A stretch of DNA of 64,000 nucleotides, taken from contig NZ_LVWI01000114.1 of the NCBI RefSeq assembly GCF_001909055.1, positions 91,775-155,774 of the forward strand. The letters run 5' to 3'. Origin of the DNA: Paenibacillus helianthi. GTDB lineage: Bacteria; Bacillota; Bacilli; Paenibacillales; Paenibacillaceae. The notes beneath the pieces are model-generated. The model had not been told where the DNA came from, ran no database searches, and was given only the letters and a program-made list of their open reading frames with translations. Within the stretch, counting starts at the first letter, position 1. Every line of letters begins with the position of its first letter. This document shows, in pieces, positions 1 through 9,077 of this stretch. The position numbers and the translations under genes are program-made.

Positions 1-156
1 TACGTCTGCCTGATCGCTGCATACTGGATCTTCGAGCTGTTCACACCGGGCTTCAAAATATCCGATCATCTGCAGAAGGGGAATGTCGCTGTAGGCTTGA
101 TGCTGTGCCTGGTTTTCATCGGGACAGCGTTCGCCGTCAGCAGTCTGATCATTTAA
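1..156 (+). CDS. DUF350 family membrane protein, C-terminal part
   Basis: The frame is open from the left edge and ends in TAA at 154-156, giving 51 residues of the end of a gene that starts outside the window. The residues are hydrophobic (YVCLIAAYWIFELF, then GNVAVGLMLCLVFIG), with the GNVAVG stretch seen in DUF350 (YjfL-type) small membrane proteins. The potassium channel gene begins 5 bases after the stop, so the two are probably co-transcribed. DUF350 function is not established. The family call rests on a short C-terminal piece. Confidence 0.6.
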   Translation, partial: YVCLIAAYWIFELFTPGFKISDHLQKGNVAVGLMLCLVFIGTAFAVSSLII

Positions 157-160
157 GCCG

Positions 161-1174
161 ATGCATTTTCTACTGCGTCTCTCTGGAAAGCTGATGCGTC
201 TAAGGAAAAAGTCCATTGGGCTGGTCATCCTGGCCTTTATTGTGATGAGTGCAACGATTGCCTTTTTACTGGAGCCAGGAACTTTCCATAACTGGTTTAA
301 TGCCTTTTATTGGGTCATGACGACGATGTCCACCGTAGGTTATGGCGACTTTTTTGCCAAATCGGTGACGGGAAAGCTATTTACCATGTTTCTGTATATT
401 TTCGGCATTGGGCTGCTCAGTTTGGTGATCGGGAAGATTATTGATTCCATGGGGGAGTTGCAAAGAAGGAGGGGAGCCGGAACCTTGAGCTTTCATGGGA
501 AAGACCATGTGGTACTGATCAATTGGAACCGCAAAACGCAGGCTGCCGTCGATGAGATTCTCTGCTATTCGCGGGATTGCCGGATCGTCATCATCGACGA
601 GAGCGGTCAGCATCCGCTGCGGCATCTGGAGCATGTCCATTTCATCAGCGGTGATCCTTCCAGCGACGATATCCTGCAGAAGGCGAATATTTATGGAGCC
701 AGGGCAGCAATCATATTCGGGGATACGCGGATCGATGAGGCCTCTTTGACGGATGGCAAAACCCTGCTGATCGCCTCCAGTATTGAGCGGATTGCTCCGC
801 AGGTACATACCACTGTTGAGATCATGCAGGAAAAGAACATCCAAAACTTCCGCCATGTCCATGTCAATGAATTCGTACTTTCGCATGATGCCATTTCAAG
901 ACTCGCTGTCCGCTCAGCGCTGCAGGAAGGGAATCCCGAGGTGATTACCCAACTGCTTAGCCGGGAGCATGGGGATGATATCTATGAAGTTCCCCGGGAT
1001 GCCGCTTGGCGTACCTACGGCGATGCGTTTCAGGCGCTGCTGCTTCAGGGAGCGACACTATTGTCCGACCGGGGTGACCTTGGCATCAACCGCAAGCTGG
1101 ATCAGCCGATCCCGCAGGAAGCCAGACTCTATATCGTGTCGGATGAGGAAACTTACCGTCAGATCAAAGGCTAG
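161..1174 (+). CDS. Two-TM potassium channel with RCK/TrkA-N domain
   Basis: The protein has 337 residues. A first membrane helix (about 21-37) is followed by a pore loop with the selectivity filter TVGYGD and a second helix (about 68-90). This is the layout of prokaryotic two-TM K+ channels. The cytosolic remainder resembles a TrkA-N/RCK nucleotide-binding domain, with a beta strand HVVLINWN and a later acidic strand end (IVIIDE) as in Rossmann folds. It should mediate gated K+ flux across the membrane. The ATG at 161 has no clear Shine-Dalgarno, and coupling to the upstream gene is likely. An ATG at 194 is a possible later start. A strong terminator follows. Confidence 0.85.
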   Translation: MHFLLRLSGKLMRLRKKSIGLVILAFIVMSATIAFLLEPGTFHNWFNAFYWVMTTMSTVGYGDFFAKSVTGKLFTMFLYIFGIGLLSLVIGKIIDSMGELQRRRGAGTLSFHGKDHVVLINWNRKTQAAVDEILCYSRDCRIVIIDESGQHPLRHLEHVHFISGDPSSDDILQKANIYGARAAIIFGDTRIDEASLTDGKTLLIASSIERIAPQVHTTVEIMQEKNIQNFRHVHVNEFVLSHDAISRLAVRSALQEGNPEVITQLLSREHGDDIYEVPRDAAWRTYGDAFQALLLQGATLLSDRGDLGINRKLDQPIPQEARLYIVSDEETYRQIKG

Positions 1175-1206
1175 CAGGACGATATCTATCTATATTTCAT
1201 CCGAAA

Positions 1207-1252
1207 AAGAGCTGTACAGGTCCCTCAGGAACCTTCGTACAGCTCTTTCTTA
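1207..1252 (+). terminator. Terminator of the potassium channel transcript
   Basis: AAAGAGCTGTAC (1207-1218) pairs perfectly with GTACAGCTCTTT (1237-1248) around an 18-base loop and is followed by a pyrimidine-rich tail. It isolates the channel gene from the exopolysaccharide operon. Confidence 0.8.
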
Positions 1253-1309
1253 TTGGAAATTGAATCTTTTATTCAATTAGACACATAATGATCAATTACA
1301 TAGTTAATT

Positions 1310-1338
1310 TTGTGACTTATATTACCGTTATATTATAT
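1310..1338 (+). promoter_or_regulatory. Possible promoter of the exopolysaccharide operon
   Basis: TTGTGA (1310-1315) could be a -35. TATTAT (1331-1336, 15-base spacing) or TTATAT (1333-1338, 17-base spacing) could be the -10. The region is very AT-rich and lies 38-66 bases before the TTG start. The match is imperfect, so the promoter may need an activator. Confidence 0.35.
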
Positions 1339-1375
1339 AGATAACAGATGTCTTCTTCCTCGAGGATGTGATGGA

Positions 1376-2527
1376 TTGACCCGAAAACTCAGCGCAGCCA
1401 CCGCGCTTCTACTCACTCTGCTGCTGCTGACTTCCTGCAGCGGCGGCCAACCAGCCACCGAACCTACCGCCACAGCCAATGAGACGATGACCGCAGCTCC
1501 TTCCTCGTCGCCCATAGGCCAAAGTATCGATATCCGTGAAGAAAGGCAGGAGTTGAGCGCATTTATTACGAAGCAGCTTACCGGTCCTTACGGTGTATAT
1601 ACCAATTTGCTGGAGACCGATGAATCCGGTGAAGCGGCCACCGGTCATGAGGTGCTGAGCGAATCGGCTTCCCTTTTGATGAGAGCGGCCGTGCTTGCCA
1701 GCGACAAGGAGCAATTTGCCAGCCAGTGGGCATTGGCCGAGCAAACCTTTGATATGGAGGGCGGATTTAGCTATCGCTACAGCCCCAAACAGCAGAAGCA
1801 GTATCCTGTGAATGCAGCTGTCGATGACCTCCGTTTAATTGGAGCTTTATATGAGGCGGGTGAGATTTTTGACGAGCCGGCTTATACAGAGCAAGCGGAT
1901 AAATACAGCCAGCGCTTCTATGGGAATAATGTAAAAGAAGGATATATGTACGATTTTTATGACAAAATTTACAAAACTACGAATGGCTTCATTACATTGT
2001 GTTATATTGATTTAGGCACATTGCGAAAAATGTCGATTTCTAACGAATTAAGAGGTATATTATTGCATAACATGGATGGGATTCTGGAGGAGGGCTACCT
2101 CTCAGATTCGTTCCCATTCTACGAGACGAGATTCGATTATGGTACAGGAGTTTACAGCTCGGAGAATATCAATACGGTGGAATCCCTCCTGAGTATTCTG
2201 CATTTGGCAGAGACGGGTCGGCAGAAGCCTGCAAGTATCCGCTATATCAAGGAACAAGTCGAGGCAGGGACGCTTTACGGACAATATTCCCGTGACGGGA
2301 AGCCGCTGAATGAGATAAGGTCCACCGCGATTTATGCTCTGGCGGCTATGATTGGCGCAGAAGCAGGAGACGATGCACTCTACCGGTCGGGAATTTCGCG
2401 AATGAACGAATTTCAGGTCCGGGAGACGAACAGTCCGATGTTCGGCGGATTCGGCAATACAGATACGGGACAGGCGTATTCTTTTGATAATCTTATGGCC
2501 TTGCTTGCTTATTCTTATTCACTCTAA
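1376..2527 (+). CDS. YdaJ-like lipoprotein, glycosidase-fold, first gene of EPS operon
   Basis: This is a 383-residue secreted lipoprotein. A short basic start and a leucine-rich helix lead to the lipobox LLTSC (Cys about 21), followed by a Thr/Ala/Pro linker. The body is rich in aromatic and acidic residues with helical periodicity, consistent with a six-hairpin (GH8-like) glycosidase fold as proposed for Bacillus YdaJ. The start is TTG at 1376, with GAGGA 9 bases upstream. It is followed by genes matching the ydaL, ydaM, ydaN and ydaK families, which supports the assignment. It probably trims or processes the exported polysaccharide at the outer membrane face. Catalytic residues were not identified, so the enzymatic activity is inferred. 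Confidence 0.7.
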   Translation: MTRKLSAATALLLTLLLLTSCSGGQPATEPTATANETMTAAPSSSPIGQSIDIREERQELSAFITKQLTGPYGVYTNLLETDESGEAATGHEVLSESASLLMRAAVLASDKEQFASQWALAEQTFDMEGGFSYRYSPKQQKQYPVNAAVDDLRLIGALYEAGEIFDEPAYTEQADKYSQRFYGNNVKEGYMYDFYDKIYKTTNGFITLCYIDLGTLRKMSISNELRGILLHNMDGILEEGYLSDSFPFYETRFDYGTGVYSSENINTVESLLSILHLAETGRQKPASIRYIKEQVEAGTLYGQYSRDGKPLNEIRSTAIYALAAMIGAEAGDDALYRSGISRMNEFQVRETNSPMFGGFGNTDTGQAYSFDNLMALLAYSYSL

Positions 2528-2551
2528 ACCACAGTAACGAAGGTGACCCGC

Positions 2552-4129
2552 ATGATCGATAACAACATAGTAAAAACAACACTTCGGCAGCATATGGTGC
2601 TTACCGGACTACGGGTTTCCCCAGCTCTTCTAGCAGCCTTCGGAGTATTGCTGGTTACAGTTATAGCTCTGTTTACAGCTCCCTATGTAGGAATGGCAGA
2701 CAACGGTGACTTTTTCCGGATCATCTACAGTAATGGGCTGTACTTCAACCTGCCTGATTATGACAGCAGATATTTTGGTTATTTTGTGAAGCAGTTTGGA
2801 ATCTATCAATACTATAACGAGAATAGTTCCATGCTGGTATCCTCCCAATCCCTATTTATTAAGCTGTCCCTTGTGATCAATAAGCTGGTATTCAGCAAAG
2901 AGGTCTTCGATATCCGATTTCAAGCAGGTATTTATACGATTCTGTATGTGACCGGCGTCTATTTATTAATCGAAGCCGTGACCTGCAAAATGTCTCGCAC
3001 ACGGGGGATGATTGTCGCTGCCTTGGCTGTTTTTATATTTGGCGATACAGGCTATACGGCTTATTTCAACTCTTTTTTCAGCGAGAGCGTGGTGATGATC
3101 ATGATGCTCTTCGTTTTCGCTTCTTGGTTGCTGCTGTACCGCAAAAAATACAATGACTATGCCATGCTGGCACTTTTTGTGGTCAGTACCCTCATCCTGA
3201 CTACCTCCAAGCAGCAGAACGCTCCTGTAGGCATGGTCATTTCCGTGCTCGCAATACCGCTCATTGGGATTCGTAAAGATCGTATTTTCCGCTACCTTAC
3301 TGCCGCCTCTATTGGGCTGATGATGATATCCGGAATAGCGACCTATCTGAACATTTCTAAGGAATTTGTGAACATCAACCAATACCATGCGATGACCCGC
3401 GGCGTGTTGTTGGAATCGGAGAACCCGGAAACGGAACTCCAATCCTTTGGCATCAATGAGCAATACGCCATTCTGAAAGGGAATACGTATTATGACCAGT
3501 ACGGTACGGTCGATGTGAAAGCGGGAATTCTGGAGAAGAATTTCTACAGCCACTATGGATTTATTTCGATTTTGAAATACTATATGACTCATCCCGACCA
3601 AATGGGCTCTATTCTGAATACCGCTGCCAAGAGCGCTTATACCATCAAACCTGCGGCTATGGGAAACTACGAGAAATCAGCAGGGAAGGAATTCCGGGCA
3701 CAGAGCAGGTTTTTCACCGGATACAGTCTGCTTAAGGAAAAGCTTGCTCCCCGGACGTTTGGTTTCATTCTCCTGTGGATGGCAGTGGTTACGGGAATCT
3801 ATATGCCATCCTTCGCAGCGGCGGTCAAACAGCGGGATTTCCGGTCAATGCAGAGATCAATGCTGGTTCTGGCGACCATGCTGGTGGGTCTCTCCGGCAT
3901 ATTTGTATCCATTATTGGAGCGGGCGATGCCGACATCGCCAAACATGAATTTTTGTTCACACAGTCGTTTGATTTGGTGACATTTCTGACCCTGTCGAGC
4001 GTCATTAGCCGGGGATTGTTTACTCGCAGAAAACTGCCAACAGCTGCACAGGCGACCCCTGCTGACACCGCTCTTCCTACAATTCCTACAACCGATTATG
4101 CGGGACCTGAAAAGGGTGTGAGTGTTTGA
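2552..4129 (+). CDS. Polytopic membrane protein, WsfD-like, in EPS operon
   Basis: The protein has about 525 residues and around ten hydrophobic helices. An extracytoplasmic loop follows the first helix and carries the motif MADNGDFFR. This recalls the WsfD-type (glycan biosynthesis hexose transferase) membrane proteins, but I hold that name only moderately. The ATG at 2552 is preferred over the in-frame GTG at 2543, because AAGGTG (2540-2545) then sits 6 bases upstream as the ribosome binding site. The stop overlaps the next start by four bases (TTGA), so translation is coupled. The family is not part of the classical five-gene ydaJKLMN operon. A role in modifying or exporting the glycan is inference from position. 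Confidence 0.6.
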   Translation: MIDNNIVKTTLRQHMVLTGLRVSPALLAAFGVLLVTVIALFTAPYVGMADNGDFFRIIYSNGLYFNLPDYDSRYFGYFVKQFGIYQYYNENSSMLVSSQSLFIKLSLVINKLVFSKEVFDIRFQAGIYTILYVTGVYLLIEAVTCKMSRTRGMIVAALAVFIFGDTGYTAYFNSFFSESVVMIMMLFVFASWLLLYRKKYNDYAMLALFVVSTLILTTSKQQNAPVGMVISVLAIPLIGIRKDRIFRYLTAASIGLMMISGIATYLNISKEFVNINQYHAMTRGVLLESENPETELQSFGINEQYAILKGNTYYDQYGTVDVKAGILEKNFYSHYGFISILKYYMTHPDQMGSILNTAAKSAYTIKPAAMGNYEKSAGKEFRAQSRFFTGYSLLKEKLAPRTFGFILLWMAVVTGIYMPSFAAAVKQRDFRSMQRSMLVLATMLVGLSGIFVSIIGAGDADIAKHEFLFTQSFDLVTFLTLSSVISRGLFTRRKLPTAAQATPADTALPTIPTTDYAGPEKGVSV

Positions 4130-5664
4130 AACTTAAAGGGATGGTCAGCCTGCTGCTGCTTATGACTCTATTGTTGCTGCCCGCACCCGCACATTCCGCG
4201 GCCGCTCCGCAGCGAGTCTTGCTGCTGTACGACAGCCTGGCGAAGGGGACGGCCCTCGCGGGAAATGTGGCGGAGCTTCAAAGGCTGCTGGCAGCTTACA
4301 GCACAAAAGTTACGCTGTCGAGTCTGGATAAGTACGAGAAAGGTGTTCTGAACTCCTACTCCAAAGTAATTACTGTCATTAACCGTTCCGATCTGTCCAT
4401 TACAAATGAGGCTTATCTGAAGGATATCGCGGACTATCCGGGTCAGTTGATGTATGTAGGATACAATACTCCCGGTCCAATGAAGCAGGCGCTGAGGCTT
4501 ACTGCTGCTGTATGGCCCGGAGGGAGTGCCAAGCTCTCTATAGGGGGCTTTTCAGGGATTGATCTTAAGGTGGAGGAGATGCCCTATATTGCTGCAAGCC
4601 AGGCAGTCAGGACTTATGGCCGCCTGTCTTTTCAGGAGAGCAGCCTGGAGGCTCCTTATGCTGTAAGCAGCGGACAATATACCTACGCTCCTTACCTGAG
4701 GCAAGGAGACTCCAGTGTAATGGCGATGGCCTATGTGCTAAAGGACTGGCTTCCTTCTTCCGCGGTTCCCCACACTTATCTGGTGCTTAGAGAGATTTAT
4801 CCATTCTCTGATCTGGATCTCTTGGAGAAAGTGGCGGACCGGCTATATCAGGAAGGCATTCCGTTCATCGCAAGTGTCCAACCGGTGTTCGGCAATACTG
4901 ATTTTCCGGCGATGGAACGTTATCTGGAGGCACTGAAAATTGTACAGTCCCGCAATGGCACTATCCTGGTTAATGCCCCTGCCGTGAGACCTCCCATCAA
5001 CAGCAATGATTATACGCTGCATGATAAAATGAACGCTTTTCTCAATGTGTTGATCAAGAACGGGCTGGCACCGCTTGGTGCGGGTGCGGAAAGCTACTGG
5101 AGCTATGACAAAGAATATGCAGAGCGGGGACTGGGCTTTTTTGACTCTGCGGTGCTGTACCCGGATGAGGAAGTCAGGTACATGGACCAGACGAATGTCT
5201 CCAAGACGTTCGCCTCCTCTCTCTACAGCCTGACGACGGAGTCCCTGCAGGGGCTGAGTCACACTTCCCACGCGATGCCGCAGCTGCCGGTCAATACGGC
5301 AATTACCGCAGAGCTGCCGGAGGATGAAGCCGGGATTAACAAGCTGCTGCAGACGCTGGAACAGCAGTGGATCACTTTTGCCGATTACAAGCAGGGGGCG
5401 CACAAGACTGTTACAGAGGAGAATACGGTGGTCTCCGCAGATGGAGTGGTGTCGGTGAACGGCGTTCCCCTGAATGTCGACTATGTCCCGGAGGCCGTAA
5501 GCAGTGATTACCAATACAAAGAAGAGCAGATCCGAAGCTTCACCAAGCTGTTCAGTGTGCAGAATAAATTTTTTATCGTTGTTATTATTGCTGCCCTGCT
5601 GCTGTTCGGCGGCCTGATGACCATCGGTTACAGGCTGTACCGGAAGAAGTATTTGAAATCATGA
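4126..5664 (+). CDS. YdaL-like DUF2334 protein of EPS operon
   Basis: This is a 512-residue secreted, membrane-anchored protein. It has an N-terminal signal segment ending around AHSAAAP, a large extracytoplasmic domain, and one C-terminal helix (about 480-500, FFIVVIIAALLLFGG) followed by basic residues. The central part (YLVLREIYPFSDLDLL, then GIPFIASVQPVF) fits DUF2334, a family distantly related to polysaccharide deacetylases and represented by Bacillus YdaL. The start is TTG at 4126, overlapping the previous stop, with AAAAGGG 8 bases upstream. It likely modifies or guides the nascent polysaccharide outside the membrane. Deacetylase metal ligands were not verified. Confidence 0.75.
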   Translation: MKLKGMVSLLLLMTLLLLPAPAHSAAAPQRVLLLYDSLAKGTALAGNVAELQRLLAAYSTKVTLSSLDKYEKGVLNSYSKVITVINRSDLSITNEAYLKDIADYPGQLMYVGYNTPGPMKQALRLTAAVWPGGSAKLSIGGFSGIDLKVEEMPYIAASQAVRTYGRLSFQESSLEAPYAVSSGQYTYAPYLRQGDSSVMAMAYVLKDWLPSSAVPHTYLVLREIYPFSDLDLLEKVADRLYQEGIPFIASVQPVFGNTDFPAMERYLEALKIVQSRNGTILVNAPAVRPPINSNDYTLHDKMNAFLNVLIKNGLAPLGAGAESYWSYDKEYAERGLGFFDSAVLYPDEEVRYMDQTNVSKTFASSLYSLTTESLQGLSHTSHAMPQLPVNTAITAELPEDEAGINKLLQTLEQQWITFADYKQGAHKTVTEENTVVSADGVVSVNGVPLNVDYVPEAVSSDYQYKEEQIRSFTKLFSVQNKFFIVVIIAALLLFGGLMTIGYRLYRKKYLKS

Positions 5665-5685
5665 TAATAGGAGCTAGGAGAAAAC

Positions 5686-6936
5686 ATGACGATCTCAGAT
5701 GTGCTGATGGTAATTGCGGTGATCTGCATCTGGTCCCTGCTGCTGGTCAATGTGGCTCTGATTATAGCGGGCTATCTGTATTACATTACAACCGAAAATG
5801 AAGATGTTCCGGAGATTAAGGGCGAGTATCCTTTCGTTACGATTATGGTACCGGCCCACAATGAGGGTGTTGTCATCAGCAAAACCGTCGAATCCCTGCT
5901 GGCGCTGGATTACCCGCATGACCGGTACGAGATTATTGTGATTAACGACAATTCGTCCGACAACAGTGCCGAGCTGCTGGGCCATATTCAGAGCCGCGTC
6001 CCGGGACGGAATCTGATCATTATCAACACGGATGCGGTCACAGGCGGCAAAGGGAAGTCCAATGCGCTGAACATCGGCTTCACCCGCAGCAGAGGCGAAT
6101 TGATCGCTATCTATGATGCAGATAATACACCGGAGCGGACCGCACTGAGGTATCTCGTCGCCGAAATCATGAATGATGCCACGCTGGGCGCGGTGATCGG
6201 CAAATTCCGGACCCGCAACCGCAATGCAAGCCTGCTCACCCGGTTTATTAATATTGAGACGCTGTCCTTTCAATGGATGGCCCAGGCCGGGCGCTGGAAG
6301 CTGTTCAAGCTGTGCACGATCCCTGGCACCAACTTCATTATGCGCAGGTCGATTGTGGAGAGCATTGGCGGCTGGGACGTCAAAGCAATCGCTGAGGATA
6401 CGGAGATCAGCTTCCGCATTTATATGATGGGCTACCGGATCAAATTCCAGCCCAAATCGGTCACCTGGGAGCAGGAACCGCAGACGGTGAAGGTCTGGTT
6501 CAAGCAGCGCACGCGCTGGGCCAAGGGCAATATCTATGTCATTGTCAAAAATATCCCTCTGCTCTTCGACCGTTCGGCAGCCAAAATCCGCTTCGATATC
6601 CTGTATTACCTGTCCATCTACTTCCTGCTGCTGATCTCGCTGGTCACCTCCGATCTGCTGCTCGTGCTGCATGCGATGGGCTATGTGCATACCACCATAG
6701 CCGGACTCAGCAGCTTCCTGTGGCTGCTCGCAGTTATTCTGTTCGTAGTGGGCATTTTCGTCACACTCACGACAGAAAAAGGCGAGATGAGCCTGTCCAA
6801 CCTGTGGATCATTATGCTGATGTATGTATCCTACTGCCAGCTGTGGATGGTCGTTGCCGCTTATGGGCTATACAACTATCTGAAAGACGTCATCTTCAAA
6901 AGGGAAGCCAAGTGGTACAAAACGGAACGATACTAA
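5686..6936 (+). CDS. ydaM: YdaM-like family 2 glycosyltransferase, EPS synthase
   Basis: This 416-residue processive glycosyltransferase resembles the BcsA/cellulose synthase core. One N-terminal helix is followed by the GT2 domain with VPAHNEG, INDNSSDNS, the DxD-type YDADNTPE, the acceptor motif AEDTE and QRTRWAKGN (QxxRW). Three or four C-terminal helices follow. It should polymerise a nucleotide-sugar into a glycan and pass it through the membrane. No PilZ domain is present after the last helix, so cyclic di-GMP cannot act on it directly as in BcsA. The degenerate GGDEF protein at the operon end is the natural sensor. AGGAG precedes the ATG. Confidence 0.85.
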   Translation: MTISDVLMVIAVICIWSLLLVNVALIIAGYLYYITTENEDVPEIKGEYPFVTIMVPAHNEGVVISKTVESLLALDYPHDRYEIIVINDNSSDNSAELLGHIQSRVPGRNLIIINTDAVTGGKGKSNALNIGFTRSRGELIAIYDADNTPERTALRYLVAEIMNDATLGAVIGKFRTRNRNASLLTRFINIETLSFQWMAQAGRWKLFKLCTIPGTNFIMRRSIVESIGGWDVKAIAEDTEISFRIYMMGYRIKFQPKSVTWEQEPQTVKVWFKQRTRWAKGNIYVIVKNIPLLFDRSAAKIRFDILYYLSIYFLLLISLVTSDLLLVLHAMGYVHTTIAGLSSFLWLLAVILFVVGIFVTLTTEKGEMSLSNLWIIMLMYVSYCQLWMVVAAYGLYNYLKDVIFKREAKWYKTERY

Positions 6937-6980
6937 GACACCAGCAGGACAAGAAATCAGTGATACAGGAGACCAAGACG

Positions 6981-9077
6981 ATGAACAAAAAACAGATGAT
7001 GATATGGGTGCTCTGCCTCTCCCTTTTCCTGATCCCGATCCGGGCGGCTTCTGCAGCTGCAGCGGTCCCGGTTGGCGAAAAGCTGATCTATGAGACCGCA
7101 TTTACCGGAACTGACAGTTCACTTCAGGGAACAAGCTCGCAACAGCAGTATTTTACAGTAATGGACTACTGGAATGTCGAGGGCCTGAAGGTCAATCTGC
7201 ATTTTCAGATTTCGCAAATAACAGCGGATCAGATCTCCAGTGTTACGCTGTCGCTGAACGGCAGCCCTTTCTACTCCTTCAGACCCTCTCTGCAAAACAA
7301 CGGGGAACAAAGTATATCCGTTAACGCACCTAAGAGCTTCCTGAAGAATGGGGTAAACACGCTAAGCATTCAGGGGTATCTGCGGACAGCGAAGGAGAAT
7401 AATCAGGTCTGCTACGTGGACAATACACCGGATAACTGGCTGCATCTGTTCAATACCTCTGATGTTGCGGTATCCTATACCACCAAGGCTCTGAGCGGCG
7501 GCATCGGCGATTTCAGCGAGCGTTTCTCCGGTATGGATTATGTGAAAAAAGGCCAAAGCCTCCTGAGCGTACCGGACAATGCCAGTGGTTCCGAGCTGGA
7601 GGCGGCCACCTATGCCTTATCCGGCTTCGCCAAGGCAAATACCTTGCCGGGCACAACCCTGCCGCTGCTGCCTTACAGGGAAGAATCGGTTAAGGACAAG
7701 GGACTCGTGATTCTGGTTGCCCTGGCGGACCGTGTACCGGGTGAATTGAAGCAGCAGCTGGATTCTTCCGTGGACTTGGCGGGACATGCCCTGATCCAAT
7801 TGGTGAACAAGAATACGCGGCCTACCCTGGTGGTCACTTCCAAGGATGAGAGCCTGCTGATCAAGGCCGGACGGCTCCTCGCCAGCCGGCAGCTCGTCAG
7901 CCAGATCAGCAGCGACACTAAGGTTGTGGATGAGGCCACCGATGTGTCGTCTCCCGCTTTTGCCATCAGCTCTAACGTGACCTTTACCGAAACCGGAGAC
8001 AAGCTGACTGGTCCGAACCATCAGGAGCAGACCTATTTCGTATCTCTGCCGTCGAACCGCTCGATTGCCGATTCCGGCAAGATCAGCCTGGATTTCCGCT
8101 ATGCGGAGAATCTGGATTTCGACCGCTCGCTGGTAACGGTGAGCATTAATAATACTCCGGTCGGCAGCAAAAAGCTGACCAAGGAGCTGGCGAACGGCGA
8201 TATACTGAATCTGGCCATTCCGCAGAGTCTGAATATCACCGGCAACTTCTCAGTGACGGTGGCCTTCGACCTGGAGATGCAGAATGCCATCTGTACCCCG
8301 AATACGGGACAAATGCCTTGGGCCTATATCAGCAAGGAAACGGCTATGCATCTGAATACCAAGGACCGGACGGATCTGCTGTTCAATAATTACCCGTATC
8401 CGTTCCTGCGTGATGAAATCTTCAACCATGTGGCGGTTGTACTGCCCCAGAAGATGGATAACTACTCTTACCTAAGCCTGTCGAATGTCTTCAATCTGCT
8501 GGGCCAATATGCGGGCGGAAATACAGGAGATATCCACTATTACACCGATACTGTCGGTGCGGATAACCTGAAGGACAATAATATTATCGCTATCGGCTCT
8601 TATAAGAATAATAAGGTCATTCGTGACAACAATGACAAGCTGTACTTCCGGTACAGCAAGGACGGGTCCTCGTTCATCTCTAATGAGAAGATGAGCATTG
8701 ATGAGCAGTATGGGGCAGAGATCGGCACATTGCAGCTGCTGGAGTCCCCTTATCAGAGCGGACGGGGCTTTATGGCGGTGACCGGAGCCAGTACGGAGGA
8801 TATCTATCTGGTCTCCAAGCTGATCGCCAGCGAAAAAGACAAGTGGAAGGTATATGGCGACAGCGTCACCGCCGACAAAGACGGCAATGTCAGCGCGTAC
8901 CGCTTCAAAACGATTACCGGAGCAGCCAAGGACTCCGTGATTACACAGATTACAGACCGTAGCGATGTGCTGGGATTCGTAGTGGCTGTCGTGCTTGCGG
9001 TCATGCTTATGATCGTGTCGCTGCTTCTGCTCCTCCGTAAACATATGAAGAAACGTGGTGATAAGCATGAGACGTAA
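6981..9077 (+). CDS. ydaN: YdaN-like BcsB-family subunit of EPS synthase
   Basis: This is a 698-residue BcsB-type protein. A cleavable signal (MNKKQ, then IPIRAASAAAA) leads into a long extracytoplasmic region of beta-rich carbohydrate-binding-like modules. A C-terminal helix (about 660-685) and a basic tail follow, which is the BcsB layout. BcsB partners guide the glycan emerging from the synthase. I chose ATG 6981 because CAGGAG lies 9 bases upstream and the signal peptide starts there; the frame is open further upstream inside ydaM but that part is not protein-like. The end overlaps the next gene by 11 bases. Confidence 0.85.
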   Translation: MNKKQMMIWVLCLSLFLIPIRAASAAAAVPVGEKLIYETAFTGTDSSLQGTSSQQQYFTVMDYWNVEGLKVNLHFQISQITADQISSVTLSLNGSPFYSFRPSLQNNGEQSISVNAPKSFLKNGVNTLSIQGYLRTAKENNQVCYVDNTPDNWLHLFNTSDVAVSYTTKALSGGIGDFSERFSGMDYVKKGQSLLSVPDNASGSELEAATYALSGFAKANTLPGTTLPLLPYREESVKDKGLVILVALADRVPGELKQQLDSSVDLAGHALIQLVNKNTRPTLVVTSKDESLLIKAGRLLASRQLVSQISSDTKVVDEATDVSSPAFAISSNVTFTETGDKLTGPNHQEQTYFVSLPSNRSIADSGKISLDFRYAENLDFDRSLVTVSINNTPVGSKKLTKELANGDILNLAIPQSLNITGNFSVTVAFDLEMQNAICTPNTGQMPWAYISKETAMHLNTKDRTDLLFNNYPYPFLRDEIFNHVAVVLPQKMDNYSYLSLSNVFNLLGQYAGGNTGDIHYYTDTVGADNLKDNNIIAIGSYKNNKVIRDNNDKLYFRYSKDGSSFISNEKMSIDEQYGAEIGTLQLLESPYQSGRGFMAVTGASTEDIYLVSKLIASEKDKWKVYGDSVTADKDGNVSAYRFKTITGAAKDSVITQITDRSDVLGFVVAVVLAVMLMIVSLLLLLRKHMKKRGDKHET

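Noticed and set aside
5695..6690. 331-residue minus-strand frame over the glycosyltransferase
   Set aside because: The plus strand encodes an intact GT2 enzyme with all motifs; the opposite frame is an Asp/Gln/Arg-rich shadow.
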